A stretch of DNA of 64,000 bases from NCBI GenBank assembly GCA_902522385.1, contig CABYVK010000002.1, positions 1 to 64,000 on the forward strand, read 5' to 3'. The stretch comes from an uncultured Pelagibacteraceae bacterium. GTDB taxonomy: Bacteria; Pseudomonadota; Alphaproteobacteria; Pelagibacterales; Pelagibacteraceae. Below the pieces are notes generated by a model. The model was not told where the DNA came from and made no database searches. It was given only the letters and a program-made list of their open reading frames with translations. Positions 1 through 9,813 of the stretch are shown one piece after another. The first letter of the stretch is position 1. Each line of letters begins with the position of its first letter. A program made the position numbers and the translations under genes.

Positions 1-642
1 GATAATCCATCAGATGTTAAAAAAAATTTACTAATAGTTAAAAAAAAAATTAAAAGCACTGCTAAAAGTATTTTTTTACTCCATCAAATACATAGTAATA
101 AGTTTGTTTATATTGATAAAAAAAATACATTTAAATTAAAACCAAAAGCAGACGCTGTAATTACAAACCAAAAAAACATACCAATTGGTGTGTTAACTGC
201 TGACTGTGTGCCGATTTTAATCCATGATGAAAAAACAAAATTGGTTGCAGCAATTCATGCTGGATGGAAAGGTGCATACAAGGATATAATCAGCAAGGTA
301 ATCCAATTTATGATCAAAAAAGGATCTAATCCTAAAAATATTACTGCAGTTATCGGACCTGCTATCTCAGTTAAAAATTATGAAGTTAGAAAAGATTTTA
401 AAAGAAAGTTTATGAAAAAGAGTAAAAAAAATAATAAATTTTTTAAAATTAAGTACAAAAAGCTTTATTTTGATTTGCCTAAATATGTAAAATCATGTCT
501 TTTAAAGAATAAAATAAAAAATATTGAATCTATAAATATTGATACATTTGATATTAAAAATAATTTTTTTAGTGCAAGAAGAGCGTTAAGACTGAATCAT
601 GATGATTATGGTAGAAATATTTCAATAATTATGCTTAATTAG
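1..642 (+). CDS. pgeF: Peptidoglycan editing factor PgeF (YfiH/DUF152, multicopper-oxidase-like), 5'-truncated
   Basis: The reading frame is open from base 1, so the true start lies upstream of the window and at least 63 residues precede the first internal start-like codon. The visible part contains the family's metal-site signatures, TADCVPILI and HAGWKG, followed by a conserved GPAIS segment and a late region with RRxxR-like basic residues. This is known of the family: PgeF-type proteins (once called laccase-domain or polyphenol oxidase) correct misincorporated amino acids in peptidoglycan precursors or act as purine nucleoside phosphorylases. The frame ends 9 bases before prs, suggesting co-transcription. 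The exact substrate here cannot be told. Confidence 0.88.
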   Translation, partial: DNPSDVKKNLLIVKKKIKSTAKSIFLLHQIHSNKFVYIDKKNTFKLKPKADAVITNQKNIPIGVLTADCVPILIHDEKTKLVAAIHAGWKGAYKDIISKVIQFMIKKGSNPKNITAVIGPAISVKNYEVRKDFKRKFMKKSKKNNKFFKIKYKKLYFDLPKYVKSCLLKNKIKNIESINIDTFDIKNNFFSARRALRLNHDDYGRNISIIMLN

Positions 643-651
643 GCTTTTTTA

Positions 652-1584
652 ATGAAATTATTATCCGGAAACAGCAATAAACCATTAAGCAAGAATATTG
701 CTAAATACTTGAAATCTAAATTAGTCAATTCTAGCATTAGAAATTTTTCTGATGGGGAAATCTATGTGGAAATTAATGAAAATATTAGAGGTAATAGTAT
801 TTTTTTAATTCAATCTGTTTCATCTCCTGCAAATGATAACCTGATGGAACTCCTTTTATGTATTGATGCACTCAAAAGATCATCAGCAAAAAATATTACT
901 GCTGTTATACCTTACTTTGGTTATGCTAGACAAGATAGAAAAGTTGCACCAAGAACATCTATATCTGCAAAACTTGTCTCAAATCTAATTACTAAAGCAG
1001 GAGCAGATAGAGTTGTTACAGTTGATTTACATGCAGGACAAATTCAAGGATTTTTTGACATTCCAGTGGATAACTTGTTTGCAACGCCAATATTTGCAAG
1101 ACATGTGAAAAAAAAGATTAAAAGTAAAAATCTAATTTGTGTTGCACCAGATGTGGGTGGGACTGAAAGAGCCAGAGCACTTGGAAAACTTTTAAATGTT
1201 GGGTTGGCTATTGTTGATAAAAGAAGACCAAAGCCAGGTCAATCTCAAGTAATGAATATTATTGGAGATGTGAAAGGAAAAACTTGTATTCTTGTTGATG
1301 ATATAATCGATTCTGGTGGAACAATAGTAAATGCAGCTAAAGCTCTTAAAGATCGAGGCGCTAAAGAAGTTTACGTCTATATTACTCACGGCGTTCTTAG
1401 TGGAGAAGCTGTAAATAAAATTAAAAATTCCGTAATTAAAAATTTAGTAATAACTGACACAATTGATAACATCAGTAGAGTTAAAGGTGTTAAAAACATA
1501 GAAGTTCTGTCAATTTCTGGCCTTATGGGTGAAGCGATTAAAAGAATATCCAATTCAACTTCGGTATCAGATTTATTCAAATAA
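652..1584 (+). CDS. prs: Ribose-phosphate pyrophosphokinase
   Basis: Makes PRPP from ribose 5-phosphate and ATP, feeding purine, pyrimidine, histidine and NAD synthesis in the cytoplasm. The 310-residue length is normal for class I enzymes. Visible landmarks are the flexible-loop segment [10 protein letters not shown] near residue 88, the [11 protein letters not shown] segment near 125 and the PRPP-binding loop [10 protein letters not shown] near 216. The start at 652 gives the usual N-terminus (MKLLSGN, with the phosphate-loop neighbourhood FSDGEI following). It lies directly behind pgeF and ahead of rplY, pth and ychF, a widely conserved neighbourhood. purD, a PRPP-pathway enzyme, lies elsewhere in the window. 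Confidence 0.97.
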   Translation: MKLLSGNSNKPLSKNIAKYLKSKLVNSSIRNFSDGEIYVEINENIRGNSIFLIQSVSSPANDNLMELLLCIDALKRSSAKNITAVIPYFGYARQDRKVAPRTSISAKLVSNLITKAGADRVVTVDLHAGQIQGFFDIPVDNLFATPIFARHVKKKIKSKNLICVAPDVGGTERARALGKLLNVGLAIVDKRRPKPGQSQVMNIIGDVKGKTCILVDDIIDSGGTIVNAAKALKDRGAKEVYVYITHGVLSGEAVNKIKNSVIKNLVITDTIDNISRVKGVKNIEVLSISGLMGEAIKRISNSTSVSDLFK

Positions 1585-1588
1585 ATGC

Positions 1589-1611
1589 CTTGAGTTATTA
1601 AGTAACTTAAG
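1589..1611 (+). repeat. Hairpin-forming inverted repeat between prs and rplY
   Basis: Arms CTTGAGTTA and TAACTTAAG can pair over 9 positions with one G-T wobble around a 5-base loop. The hairpin starts 5 bases after the prs stop. A run of six T follows only about 12 bases after the stem, so it is not a textbook rho-independent terminator. It could be an attenuating or mRNA-stabilising element ahead of rplY, or chance in AT-rich DNA. Confidence 0.35.
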
Positions 1612-1629
1612 CTAAAACCCTTCTTTTTT

Positions 1630-2346
1630 ATGAATTCACTAGACGCCAATATCAGAACTACTCAGACAAAAGGAGAACTTAATTCACTAAGGGATAAGGG
1701 TGATGTGCCTGCAATAATTTATGGTGGTGAGAATAAAAACGAAAAAATTTCGATATCTAAAAAAATACTTAAATCACTTATTGAGAAAGAAAACTTCTTA
1801 TCAAACATTATAACTTTAAATGTTGATGGTAAAAGTCAAAAAGTTCTTCCAAGAGAAATAAAATACGATATTATTTCAGATGAGCCTACTCATGTAGATT
1901 TTCTAAGAATTGTCTCAGGAATAAAAATTAGAATTGAAGTACCAGTAAAATTTTTAAATCATGAAAAATCTCCAGGTTTAAAAAGAGGTGGGGTTTTGAA
2001 CATAGTAAGAAGAAAAGTTGAACTGAAATGTCCTAGTGAAAAAATTCCTGAAAATCTTGTGATAGATCTTGATGGGGTTGATATTGGAAAAAGTTTTAAG
2101 ATTTCTTCTATAAATCTTGAAAGTGATGTTACGCCTACTATTCAAGGAAGAGATTTTGTAATTGCGACTCTAGCAGCTCCGACTGTTATGAAAGAACCTG
2201 AAAAACCCGCTGAAGCTGAGGGAACAGAAGGTGAAGAAGGAGCTGAGGGAACAGAGGCAGCCCCAGCTGAAGGTGGAGACAAACCAGCAGCTGAAGGTGA
2301 TAAAAAAGATGGTGAAGATAAAAAACCTGCAGAAGAAAAAAAATAA
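1630..2346 (+). CDS. rplY: Large ribosomal subunit protein bL25 (L25/Ctc type) with acidic tail
   Basis: Binds 5S rRNA in the large ribosomal subunit. Residues 1-90 form the L25 domain (RDKGDVPAIIYGG near 20-35) and residues 95-185 the additional TL5/CTC beta domain, the long form usual in alphaproteobacteria. From about residue 190 to 238 the protein is a low-complexity tail of Glu, Ala, Gly, Lys and Pro, richer in G+C than its surroundings. No clear Shine-Dalgarno sequence precedes the ATG, only a T-rich stretch. A hairpin sits in the 45-base leader. It is followed 40 bases later by pth, the common order rplY-pth. Confidence 0.95.
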   Translation: MNSLDANIRTTQTKGELNSLRDKGDVPAIIYGGENKNEKISISKKILKSLIEKENFLSNIITLNVDGKSQKVLPREIKYDIISDEPTHVDFLRIVSGIKIRIEVPVKFLNHEKSPGLKRGGVLNIVRRKVELKCPSEKIPENLVIDLDGVDIGKSFKISSINLESDVTPTIQGRDFVIATLAAPTVMKEPEKPAEAEGTEGEEGAEGTEAAPAEGGDKPAAEGDKKDGEDKKPAEEKK

Positions 2347-2386
2347 GAAATTAAATTTGAATTTTATCCTCCAATATTAATAATTT

Positions 2387-2947
2387 ATGCTTCTACTCGT
2401 AGGATTAGGTAATCCAACCCCAGATAGTGAAAACAATAGGCACAATATTGGTTTCAAAATTATAGATGCGATAAATAAAAAATTTGGACTTTCAAAACAA
2501 AAACCAAAATTTAAAGGACTTCTTACAACTGGTAATGTTGGAGACCAAAAAATTTACGCAATTAAACCTTTAACATTTATGAACAATTCTGGGATTTGTA
2601 TTAGAGAATTAATAGAATATTTCAAGATAGATGCAGAGGATGTCATAGTTTTCCATGATGATCTAGATATAGAATTCGGAAAAATAAAAGCGAAATTTGG
2701 TGGATCTGATGCAGGACATAACGGTGTTGCATCAATAGACAAATTTATTGGTAAAGATTATTCAAGGGTAAGAATAGGAATTGGTAAACCAAAAGATAAA
2801 ATGGAAGTAAGTGATTTTGTTCTTCAAAATTTTGATGAGGATGAAATGCTTGGATTAGAAAAAATTACAAATAATATAACAGACTCTATTTCAATACTTA
2901 TCGATAAAAATTTAGATTTATTCTCTAGTACTGTAAATAATAAATAA
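2387..2947 (+). CDS. pth: Peptidyl-tRNA hydrolase
   Basis: Cleaves peptidyl-tRNA released prematurely from ribosomes. The 186-residue length is normal. The N-terminus shows GLGNP and the catalytic histidine in NNRHNIGF (His19; most relatives have TRHN). FMNNSG near residue 64 and HDDLD near 90, with the family's active-site Asp, follow. The stop TAA shares its last base with the ATG of ychF, so translation of the two is probably coupled. Confidence 0.97.
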   Translation: MLLLVGLGNPTPDSENNRHNIGFKIIDAINKKFGLSKQKPKFKGLLTTGNVGDQKIYAIKPLTFMNNSGICIRELIEYFKIDAEDVIVFHDDLDIEFGKIKAKFGGSDAGHNGVASIDKFIGKDYSRVRIGIGKPKDKMEVSDFVLQNFDEDEMLGLEKITNNITDSISILIDKNLDLFSSTVNNK

Positions 2948-4020
2948 TGAGTTTAAAATGTGGAATTGTTGGTTTACCTAATGTGGGTAAATCTACACTT
3001 TTCAATGCTCTAACAAATTCAAGCAAAGCCCAGGCTGCAAATTTTCCATTTTGTACAATAGATCCTAATGTAGGAGTTGTACCCGTTCCAGATGAAAGGT
3101 TGAATAAATTATCAGAAGTTTCAAAATCAAAAAAAACTATAAATACAACTATTTCATTTGTAGATATTGCAGGTCTTGTTAAAGGTGCATCTAAAGGTGA
3201 AGGATTGGGTAATAAATTTCTGTCACACATAAGGGAAGTTGATGCTATTATTCATATGATTAGATGTTTTGATTCAGACGATATTCAAAATGTTAATCCT
3301 GATGTTGATCCAATAAGAGATCTTGAAATCATTGAAACTGAAATTATGCTAGCTGACCTAGAGTCTATTCAAAAAAGACTTGAGAAAAATAACAAGAAAA
3401 ATGTAGAAGAAGATCAGCTTAAGATTTTAGAGATTGCATTAGACTGCATAAATAATAACAAAGATATATCAATATTAAAATCTCAATTTAATACAAAACA
3501 ACTTAATCAAAGTGGCCTTTTATCGACAAAACCAAAAATTTTTGTTTGCAATGTAGATGAACAAAGTGTTCAAAATGGAAACAATTATACTAAAAACTTC
3601 ATCAGTAAGTTTGGAAAAGATAACACTCTGATTGTTTCTGCAGACATAGAAAACCAAATAAACGAATTGGCAGACGATGAAAAAACAAATTATATGAATA
3701 TGATTGGTTTAAAAGATACAGGTATAAGTATGTTAATTCAAAAAGGTTACAAAATATTAGAGCTTGATACATTTTTTACATCTGGACCTGAAGAAACAAG
3801 AGCATGGACTATAAATAAAAATTGTACTGCGCCTAAAGCTGCAGGAGAAATTCATACTGATTTTGAAAAAGGTTTCATAAGAGCAGAAACTATATCTTAT
3901 GAAGATTTCGTTACTAATAATGGATGGGTAAATTCTAAAGCTAACGGTAAAATGAGATTAGAAGGTAAAGATTATATTGTGAAAGATGGAGACGTATTAA
4001 ACTTCAGATTCAACACGTGA
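2947..4020 (+). CDS. ychF: Redox-regulated ATPase YchF (OLA1-type, Obg-related)
   Basis: A ribosome-associated P-loop NTPase that prefers ATP. Walker A is GLPNVGKS at residues 9-16. The NFPFCTIDPN switch region and the DIAGLVKGASKGEGLGN G3/G4 neighbourhood follow, and a C-terminal TGS-like domain occupies roughly 275-357. Length 357 is typical. The start overlaps the pth stop by one base. Its last 24 bases overlap the 3' end of petC on the opposite strand, the longest such overlap in the window, so no terminator can lie between them. Confidence 0.97.
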   Translation: MSLKCGIVGLPNVGKSTLFNALTNSSKAQAANFPFCTIDPNVGVVPVPDERLNKLSEVSKSKKTINTTISFVDIAGLVKGASKGEGLGNKFLSHIREVDAIIHMIRCFDSDDIQNVNPDVDPIRDLEIIETEIMLADLESIQKRLEKNNKKNVEEDQLKILEIALDCINNNKDISILKSQFNTKQLNQSGLLSTKPKIFVCNVDEQSVQNGNNYTKNFISKFGKDNTLIVSADIENQINELADDEKTNYMNMIGLKDTGISMLIQKGYKILELDTFFTSGPEETRAWTINKNCTAPKAAGEIHTDFEKGFIRAETISYEDFVTNNGWVNSKANGKMRLEGKDYIVKDGDVLNFRFNT

Positions 4021-4776
4021 CCAGATCTTTTTCATACTAAAGTAAACTAAAACAGTAAGTATAATTAAATATACAATTGCTTTAAAGCCCATCTGATGTC
4101 GAGCTTCTAAATGAGGTTCAGCAGACCACATCAAAAAGGTTGTTACATCTTTTGACATCTGTTCTACTGTTGCATTTGTACCATCACCATACTCTACCAA
4201 TCCATCTGATAATGGAGCGGCCATTCTAATTTTATTACCATACATAAATTTGTTATAATAGACTCCATCATCTAAAGATACGTCGTTAGGAGCCTCTTCA
4301 TATCCTTGTAATAAAGAATATATGTAGTCAACACCACCTCCTCTTGCTTTTACCAAAACAGACATATCAGGAGGATACGCACCACCGTTTGCAGCTTGAG
4401 CAGCTTTTACATTATCGTAAGGCATTACAAACTTATCAGATAATTTACCTGGCCTTGTAAACATTTCACCATCAGAATTTGGGCCATCAGTTACCTCAAA
4501 TGAGGCTGCTATAGCTTTAGCCTGAGCTATAGAAAATTCTGGCCCACCTTTTTCTGCTAAATTTCTGTAACTTAAATACTTCATTGAGTGACATGAAGCA
4601 CATACCTCAGTATAAACTTGATAACCTCTTTGAAGAGAAGCTCTATCAAATTTTCCAAATATACCTTTAAAACTCCAATCAGTTTTTAAATATTCTACTT
4701 TTTCAGCAGCAAAAGAATATGAATTTGAAGCAGTAATTATGATTATTATAGAAAATAATTTAAATAAATTTTTCAC
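3997..4776 (-). CDS. petC: Cytochrome c1 of the bc1 complex
   Basis: Haem c subunit of complex III that passes electrons from the Rieske protein to soluble cytochrome c. A signal peptide covers about residues 1-23, the haem motif CASCH lies at 59-63, a candidate Met ligand sits in the IRMAAPL segment near 185, and one C-terminal membrane anchor is at about 231-250. The 259-residue length is normal. It is the last gene of petA-petB-petC, starting 1 base after petB ends, and its 3' end runs 24 bases into ychF on the other strand. Confidence 0.97.
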   Translation of the reverse strand: MKNLFKLFSIIIIITASNSYSFAAEKVEYLKTDWSFKGIFGKFDRASLQRGYQVYTEVCASCHSMKYLSYRNLAEKGGPEFSIAQAKAIAASFEVTDGPNSDGEMFTRPGKLSDKFVMPYDNVKAAQAANGGAYPPDMSVLVKARGGGVDYIYSLLQGYEEAPNDVSLDDGVYYNKFMYGNKIRMAAPLSDGLVEYGDGTNATVEQMSKDVTTFLMWSAEPHLEARHQMGFKAIVYLIILTVLVYFSMKKIWSRVESEV

Positions 4777-4777
4777 C

Positions 4778-6040
4778 TTATTCTATTTTACTTTCTTGAT
4801 TTCTGGCGGCAGCTAAATTTGGTGAACCACCGAGAACAGGTTCAGTAATACTTAGAGGCACTGGTAAAGTTTTTTCTTTAAAGCCTAAAACAGGAAGAAT
4901 AACCAGAAAATGTAAAAAGTAATACGCGGTAGCAACTCGTGCGATCAACAAGTAAAGTCCTTCAGCTGGCATCGCACCCACATAACCAAGTATCAAAACA
5001 TCTGCAACCAGTATCCAGTAAAATTGTTTATACAAAGGTCTAAATACTGCTGATCTTATTTTTGAGGTATCTAACCAAGGCAAAACTGCTAAGATTAATA
5101 TTGCAGATAACATGGCCACAACTCCTAGCAATTTATCAGGAACTGATCTTAATATTGCATAAAAAGGTAACAAATACCACTCAGGAACAATGTGTGCAGG
5201 TGTTACCATTGGGTTAGCCTCGATATAATTGTCTGCATGTCCTAAAATGTTTGGTGCATAAAATACAAAAAAAGCAAACACAATCATGAACATTAGTAAA
5301 GCAAAACCATCTTTAATCACAATATAAGGATGAAATGGAACTGTATCCTTTGACGGTTTTTTAATATCTATTCCAACTGGATTATTATTACCAGGAACAT
5401 GTAAAGCCCATATATGTAAGACAACCAATCCTAAAATTAAAAATGGAATTAAATAATGCAAAGTAAAAAATCTAGTTAATGTAGGATTGTCAACTGAATA
5501 ACCACCCCATAACCAAGTAACTATTCCCTCTCCTACGAGAGGAATAGCGCTAAATAAATTTGTTATAACTGTTGCTCCCCAAAAACTCATTTGACCCCAT
5601 GGCAACACATAACCCATAAAAGCTGCAGCCATCATTAATAAATAAATTATTATTCCTAAAATCCATATTATTTCTCTAGGAGATTTATAAGAACCATAGA
5701 ATAATGATCTAAATATATGAATATACACCGCTAGGAAAAACATTGAAGCGCCGTTTGCATGAATATATCTAATTAGCCATCCATAGTTAACATCACGCAT
5801 TATGTGCTCTACACTTTCAAAAGCCATATCAGCATGAGCAATATAATGCATTGCAAGAGTTAATCCTGTTACAATTTGAGTGATTAAACAAAAAGTTAAA
5901 ATTCCGCCAAATGTCCACCAATAGTTTAGATTTTTAGGAGTTGGGTAATCAGTTAAATGATTTGCAAGAGTTAATAGTGGCAGTCGATCATTGAACCATT
6001 GTCCTACTTTCGATTTTGGTCTGTAATCATGGTCGCTCAT
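4778..6040 (-). CDS. petB: Cytochrome b of the bc1 complex
   Basis: Membrane core of complex III, carrying the two b haems and the quinol oxidation and reduction sites. The 420-residue chain has eight predicted hydrophobic helices. The PEWY quinol-site motif is visible ([14 protein letters not shown]), as are the helix segments with paired His ligands (LRYIH-type region near 90-110 and the [20 protein letters not shown] stretch). It sits 6 bases after petA and 1 base before petC. Nothing unusual was seen. Confidence 0.97.
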   Translation of the reverse strand: MSDHDYRPKSKVGQWFNDRLPLLTLANHLTDYPTPKNLNYWWTFGGILTFCLITQIVTGLTLAMHYIAHADMAFESVEHIMRDVNYGWLIRYIHANGASMFFLAVYIHIFRSLFYGSYKSPREIIWILGIIIYLLMMAAAFMGYVLPWGQMSFWGATVITNLFSAIPLVGEGIVTWLWGGYSVDNPTLTRFFTLHYLIPFLILGLVVLHIWALHVPGNNNPVGIDIKKPSKDTVPFHPYIVIKDGFALLMFMIVFAFFVFYAPNILGHADNYIEANPMVTPAHIVPEWYLLPFYAILRSVPDKLLGVVAMLSAILILAVLPWLDTSKIRSAVFRPLYKQFYWILVADVLILGYVGAMPAEGLYLLIARVATAYYFLHFLVILPVLGFKEKTLPVPLSITEPVLGGSPNLAAARNQESKIE

Positions 6041-6046
6041 TTTTCT

Positions 6047-6556
6047 TTATCCAATTTTAATTGTGTTTGCATCAACAAATTCGTATTTAGGCACTTCCAT
6101 ATTCCAAGGTGCTGGTCCTTTTCTAATTCTTCCAGAAGTATCATAATGAGATCCATGACATGGGCAGAACCAACCATTATAATCACCTTTATCATTTAGA
6201 GGTACACATCCAAGGTGAGTGCATACACCCAACATAACAAGCCACTCGGGGTTTTTTGCTCTATCTTCATCTTTTTCAGGATGAATTAAATCCTCCATCT
6301 TCACAGATCTTGCTTCTTCAATTTCTTCTTGAGTTCTTCTTCTTATAAATACCGGTTTCCCTCTCCATAAAACAGTCAATGTATTTCCAGGTGTTAATGA
6401 ACTTACATCAACCTCTGTACTAGCTAATGCTTTAACAGAAGCATCTGGATTCATTTGATCTATCATTGGCCACACTACTGCAGCGGCACCAACAGCTCCT
6501 ACAGCTGTGGTAGCTGTAAATAAAAAATCTCTTCTTTTTGTTTTTTTTTCAGACAC
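6047..6556 (-). CDS. petA: Ubiquinol-cytochrome c reductase Rieske iron-sulfur subunit
   Basis: Carries the 2Fe-2S cluster that takes electrons from ubiquinol. A twin-arginine type start (KRRDFLF at 7-13) is followed by an uncleaved membrane anchor at about 14-30. The cluster ligands are in CTHLGC (112-117) and CPCHGSH (131-137). Length 169 is typical of the alphaproteobacterial protein. It is first of the three-gene operon; its promoter must lie in the 92-base divergent gap with trmL. Confidence 0.97.
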   Translation of the reverse strand: MSEKKTKRRDFLFTATTAVGAVGAAAVVWPMIDQMNPDASVKALASTEVDVSSLTPGNTLTVLWRGKPVFIRRRTQEEIEEARSVKMEDLIHPEKDEDRAKNPEWLVMLGVCTHLGCVPLNDKGDYNGWFCPCHGSHYDTSGRIRKGPAPWNMEVPKYEFVDANTIKIG

Positions 6557-6648
6557 TTTTAGTAGCTTTAATTATTATCTCTTTTTGATTTAAAATAGTT
6601 AATATACGAATTCATATAATATAAAATAATTATTTTACTACTGAAAGA
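6557..6648. promoter_or_regulatory. Divergent promoter region of petABC and trmL-hemF-greA
   Basis: A 92-base, nearly pure A/T gap between two divergent operons, one of the longer gaps in the window. It must hold promoters for both directions. I could not pick a convincing -35/-10 pair, because AT-rich DNA offers several TATAAT-like matches, for example around 6617-6630. Confidence 0.45.
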
Positions 6649-7122
6649 ATGACACATAATTCGACCATTTTACGACCCAAAATAGCTTTGTATGAGCCTG
6701 ATATACCTCAGAATACTGCCGCAATCATAAGAACCTGTGCTTGTTTAGGTTCTAAATTAGAAATAATTGAACCATGTGGCTTTCTATTATCAGACAAACG
6801 CTTTAAAAGAGTGGTTATGGACTATATGGAGTATAGTCAAATAGAGTTTTATCAAAGTTCGGAAAAATTTTTTGAGGCAAAGAAGAAACAAAGAATCGTA
6901 TTAATGACAACTAAGGGTTCAATGAATTATACTAAATTTAAATTTAAGCCTGATGATACTATTTTGTTTGGAAGAGAAAGTGCTGGAGTACCCGAAGAGG
7001 TTCATAAAATTATTAAAAATCGTTTAAAAATACCAATGAATAACCAAGTAAGATCTCTTAATATTGCATCTTCAGTTGCCATTGTTTTGGCAGAAAGTTT
7101 ACGTCAAATAGAATTAATATAA
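6649..7122 (+). CDS. trmL: tRNA (cytidine(34)-2'-O)-methyltransferase
   Basis: SPOUT-fold enzyme that 2'-O-methylates the wobble base of leucine tRNAs. The N-terminus contains YEPDIPQNTAAIIRTC (residues 13-28). The C-terminal trefoil-knot segments are FGRESAGVP near 108 and SLNIASSVAIV near 138. Length 157 matches the family. hemF starts 1 base after the stop, and greA follows, so the three form one operon. Confidence 0.95.
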   Translation: MTHNSTILRPKIALYEPDIPQNTAAIIRTCACLGSKLEIIEPCGFLLSDKRFKRVVMDYMEYSQIEFYQSSEKFFEAKKKQRIVLMTTKGSMNYTKFKFKPDDTILFGRESAGVPEEVHKIIKNRLKIPMNNQVRSLNIASSVAIVLAESLRQIELI

Positions 7123-7123
7123 A

Positions 7124-7951
7124 ATGGATATTTCGATCAAAAAAGACTTGGCAAGCAATTGGTTTAAGCTATTACAAGATGCAATATGCGAAGACATATT
7201 AAAAATTGAAAAAAACAAAGTAAATTTTCAAGCAACTTCTTGGAATAGAAGCGGTACAAAAAATGAGGGGGGTGGCGAATATAGAATTCTTAAAAATGGA
7301 AAAATTTTTGAAAAAGTAGGAGTAAATTTTTCAAAAGTTTATGGAAAATTTCCTAAGCAATTTCAAAAGAATATTCCGGGTGCAAGTAAAGATCCTAGCT
7401 TTTGGGCATCAGGGATATCAATAGTTATGCATATGCAAAATCCCCATATTCCTGCAATGCACTTCAATACCAGATTTATTTGTACAACAAAGAATTGGTT
7501 TGGTGGAGGAATGGATGTAACCCCAGCAATAAAAGATGAAAAAGAGAAAAAAAACTTTCATAAAATATTAAAAGCAACGTGCGATAGACATAATAAAAAT
7601 TATTATAAAAAATATAAAAAGTGGTGTGATGAATACTTTTATCTACCTCACAGGAAAGAGGCGAGAGGCATAGGTGGTATCTTTTTTGACTATAAAAATG
7701 ATAATTTTGAAAATGACTTTAAATTTGTAAGAGATGTTGGTGTTACATTTCAAATGCTATTTAACGAAATAATTAAAAAAAAAATAAAAAGAAAATGGAC
7801 TTTAAAAGATAAAGAGTTTCAGTATATTAAAAGAGGTCGATACGCAGAATTTAATTTGCTCTATGATAGAGGAACAAAATTTGGGCTGCAAACTGGGGGT
7901 AATGTTGAAGGAATTTTAATGTCGTTACCACCGATTGCAAAATGGAAATAA
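7124..7951 (+). CDS. hemF: Oxygen-dependent coproporphyrinogen III oxidase
   Basis: Converts coproporphyrinogen III to protoporphyrinogen IX with O2, a late step of haem synthesis. Conserved segments include HFNTRFI near residue 106, [10 protein letters not shown] near 126, and the C-terminal [17 protein letters not shown] block near 237. The 275 residues are slightly shorter than E. coli HemF (299). The aerobic enzyme fits the aerobic respiratory chain encoded around it, and petABC, which needs haem, is transcribed divergently next to this operon. Confidence 0.96.
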   Translation: MDISIKKDLASNWFKLLQDAICEDILKIEKNKVNFQATSWNRSGTKNEGGGEYRILKNGKIFEKVGVNFSKVYGKFPKQFQKNIPGASKDPSFWASGISIVMHMQNPHIPAMHFNTRFICTTKNWFGGGMDVTPAIKDEKEKKNFHKILKATCDRHNKNYYKKYKKWCDEYFYLPHRKEARGIGGIFFDYKNDNFENDFKFVRDVGVTFQMLFNEIIKKKIKRKWTLKDKEFQYIKRGRYAEFNLLYDRGTKFGLQTGGNVEGILMSLPPIAKWK

Positions 7952-7955
7952 AAAA

Positions 7956-8432
7956 ATGGATAAAGAGCCAATAACATTAAACGGATTAAATAAACTAAAA
8001 GAAGAATTAGTTTTTTTAAAAGAAAAAAAAAGACCTGAAATAGTAGCTGCAATTGCCGAAGCAAGATCCCATGGAGACCTTAAAGAAAATGCTGAATATC
8101 ATGCAGCTAAAGAAGAACAATCTCATAATGAGGGAAGAATAACTGAAATTAACGACATAATTGCAAGAGCAAATGTTATTGATGTTACAAAACTAAACAA
8201 TGAAGGAAAAGTAATTTTTGGGTCTACAGTTTATTTGGAAGATTTAGATACTGGTGAAAAAATTAATTATAAAATTGTCGGAAGAGATGAGGCAGATTTA
8301 AAACAAAAGCTAATTTTCTTTCAATCACCAATTGGCAAAGGTTTGATTGGAAAAAATAAAAGTGATTTAGTTGAAATAAATACACCCTCAGGTGTAAAAA
8401 ATTTTGAAATTAAAGACGTAAAATATATTTAA
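7956..8432 (+). CDS. greA: Transcription elongation factor GreA
   Basis: Rescues backtracked RNA polymerase by stimulating transcript cleavage. The N-terminal antiparallel coiled coil includes [17 protein letters not shown] near residues 36-52, carrying the acidic tip residues. The C-terminal FKBP-like domain ends with [11 protein letters not shown] place the start at the ATG at 7956 (158 residues, the standard length) rather than an in-frame codon at 7935, which would overlap hemF by 17 bases and add a non-conserved extension. The stop overlaps the 3' end of cca by 4 bases. Confidence 0.96.
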   Translation: MDKEPITLNGLNKLKEELVFLKEKKRPEIVAAIAEARSHGDLKENAEYHAAKEEQSHNEGRITEINDIIARANVIDVTKLNNEGKVIFGSTVYLEDLDTGEKINYKIVGRDEADLKQKLIFFQSPIGKGLIGKNKSDLVEINTPSGVKNFEIKDVKYI

Positions 8433-9703
8433 CTTTTAACTATTTGTTGTACTTGCTTATCTGAAATTTGAAATCCGTTTTGAACCCAAGTTTCTTCGAT
8501 TTTTTTTAATTTATTACCTAAAGTTTTACCCTCAGGAATTTGAAATTTAGACATTAGTAGATCAGCTCCTATTGGCAAAGTTGGAATTACTTTCTCTTTG
8601 TAAGTGTCTAATAGTTTAATTAGTTTTTTCTCTACTTTGTTTGAGTTAAAAATTTTAAAATTAATTATATCTATTACAGCCTGTCGCCCATTAAAATAAA
8701 AAAATTTATTCAAATTTTTCTCTGTAAAGTTGTTTAGAGTTGCTTTTTCTCTATAAAAAAGATCTATTAATTTTAGTCTTTTCTTATCTTTGTTAGATAT
8801 TTTAAATTTATAAAGAAAATAATCAGCATTATCAGTCCCATCAATCACTAAAAGCGCAATTAAGAATATAAAGTCAATTTTTAAAAAATTCTCTGAAGCA
8901 TAAGAATTTTGTTTTTTAAAATTTTTAATATTCTTTAATTGAGGGAAAATTATTTCTATTAGCTCTAAACTTTCTTTGTCTTTAAACAGTTTTAAAAATC
9001 CATTTGAACCCGTTATTTTTTTTAGTTCATCAATTAATCTTTCAGATGATATATTTGAAGTTCCATAAATATTTTTTTTTATATTTTTTATTATTTCTGA
9101 TTGGTGCTTATGATTTGAGTAATTTAAATAAAATCTTAAATACCTCAAAATACGTAAATAATCCTCTTGAATTCTTTTTTCCGAATCGCCAATAAAATTA
9201 ATATAACCCTCCTCCAAATCTTTTTTACCATTAAATGGATCAAATAAATTACCATCACCATCTGCATAAATTGAATTGATGGTAAAATCCCTTCTAGAGG
9301 CATCTTCCTTCCAATCTAAAGAGAATTCTACTTTAGCATGTCTTCCATCAGTTGAGACGTCCTTCCTTAAAGAAGTAATTTCATATTTATATTCGTCAAT
9401 TATTGCAGTTATAGTTCCGTGTTCAATTCCTGTTTCGTAATAACTTATTTGTTTATTTTTAAGAGCCTCACAAATTTCCGGGGGCGTTAAATTTGTTGCT
9501 AGGTCGATATCATCAACATTTTCTTTTTTGATTACTTTTCTTACGCACCCACCCACATATCTGATTTCACTTTTCTCTGAAAAATTATTAATTGCTTCAA
9601 AAATTTTATTTGTGGGCGTTGTTAAAGTAATTTGTTTTAATTTTTGACTGATATAATCAAGATTTTTTGATCGGGAAAAAAATTTATCTAAAAAATTTTT
9701 CAT
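8429..9703 (-). CDS. cca: CCA tRNA nucleotidyltransferase / poly(A) polymerase family protein
   Basis: Class II nucleotidyltransferase that adds or repairs the tRNA 3' CCA end. The N-terminal head has the RYVGGCVRK segment and the metal-binding DDIDLA motif near residue 60, then the [12 protein letters not shown] motif near 137. The rest is the helical neck/body domain. Length 424 fits the alphaproteobacterial form. It lies just downstream of a tRNA-Gln gene that already encodes its CCA end, so for that tRNA the enzyme would serve repair. CCA addition versus poly(A) activity cannot be settled from sequence alone. Confidence 0.92.
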   Translation of the reverse strand: MKNFLDKFFSRSKNLDYISQKLKQITLTTPTNKIFEAINNFSEKSEIRYVGGCVRKVIKKENVDDIDLATNLTPPEICEALKNKQISYYETGIEHGTITAIIDEYKYEITSLRKDVSTDGRHAKVEFSLDWKEDASRRDFTINSIYADGDGNLFDPFNGKKDLEEGYINFIGDSEKRIQEDYLRILRYLRFYLNYSNHKHQSEIIKNIKKNIYGTSNISSERLIDELKKITGSNGFLKLFKDKESLELIEIIFPQLKNIKNFKKQNSYASENFLKIDFIFLIALLVIDGTDNADYFLYKFKISNKDKKRLKLIDLFYREKATLNNFTEKNLNKFFYFNGRQAVIDIINFKIFNSNKVEKKLIKLLDTYKEKVIPTLPIGADLLMSKFQIPEGKTLGNKLKKIEETWVQNGFQISDKQVQQIVKS

Positions 9704-9706
9704 AAA

Positions 9707-9780
9707 TGGCTGGGGCGCTAGGATTCGAACCTAGGATGCAGGTACCAAAAACCCGTGCCTTACCGCTTGGCTACGCCCCA
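9707..9780 (-). tRNA. tRNA-Gln (anticodon TTG)
   Basis: The minus strand folds as a 74-base cloverleaf. The 7-base acceptor TGGGGCG (9774-9780) pairs with CGCCCCA (9711-9717). The D arm contains AGCGGTAAGG, the anticodon arm is CGGGT-TTTTGGT-ACCTG with TTG at the anticodon, and the T arm contains GGTTCGAATCC. A discriminator G and an encoded CCA (9707-9709) end the gene. It sits between ispE and cca on the same strand. It is the only tRNA gene I found in the window. Confidence 0.97.
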
Positions 9781-9813
9781 ATACTAGCTTCCTATAACAT
9801 AAAAATATAAAAT

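Noticed and set aside
1192-1649. Two open frames on the minus strand opposite prs
   Set aside because: They lie fully antisense to well-conserved coding sequence (prs) and show no family motif.
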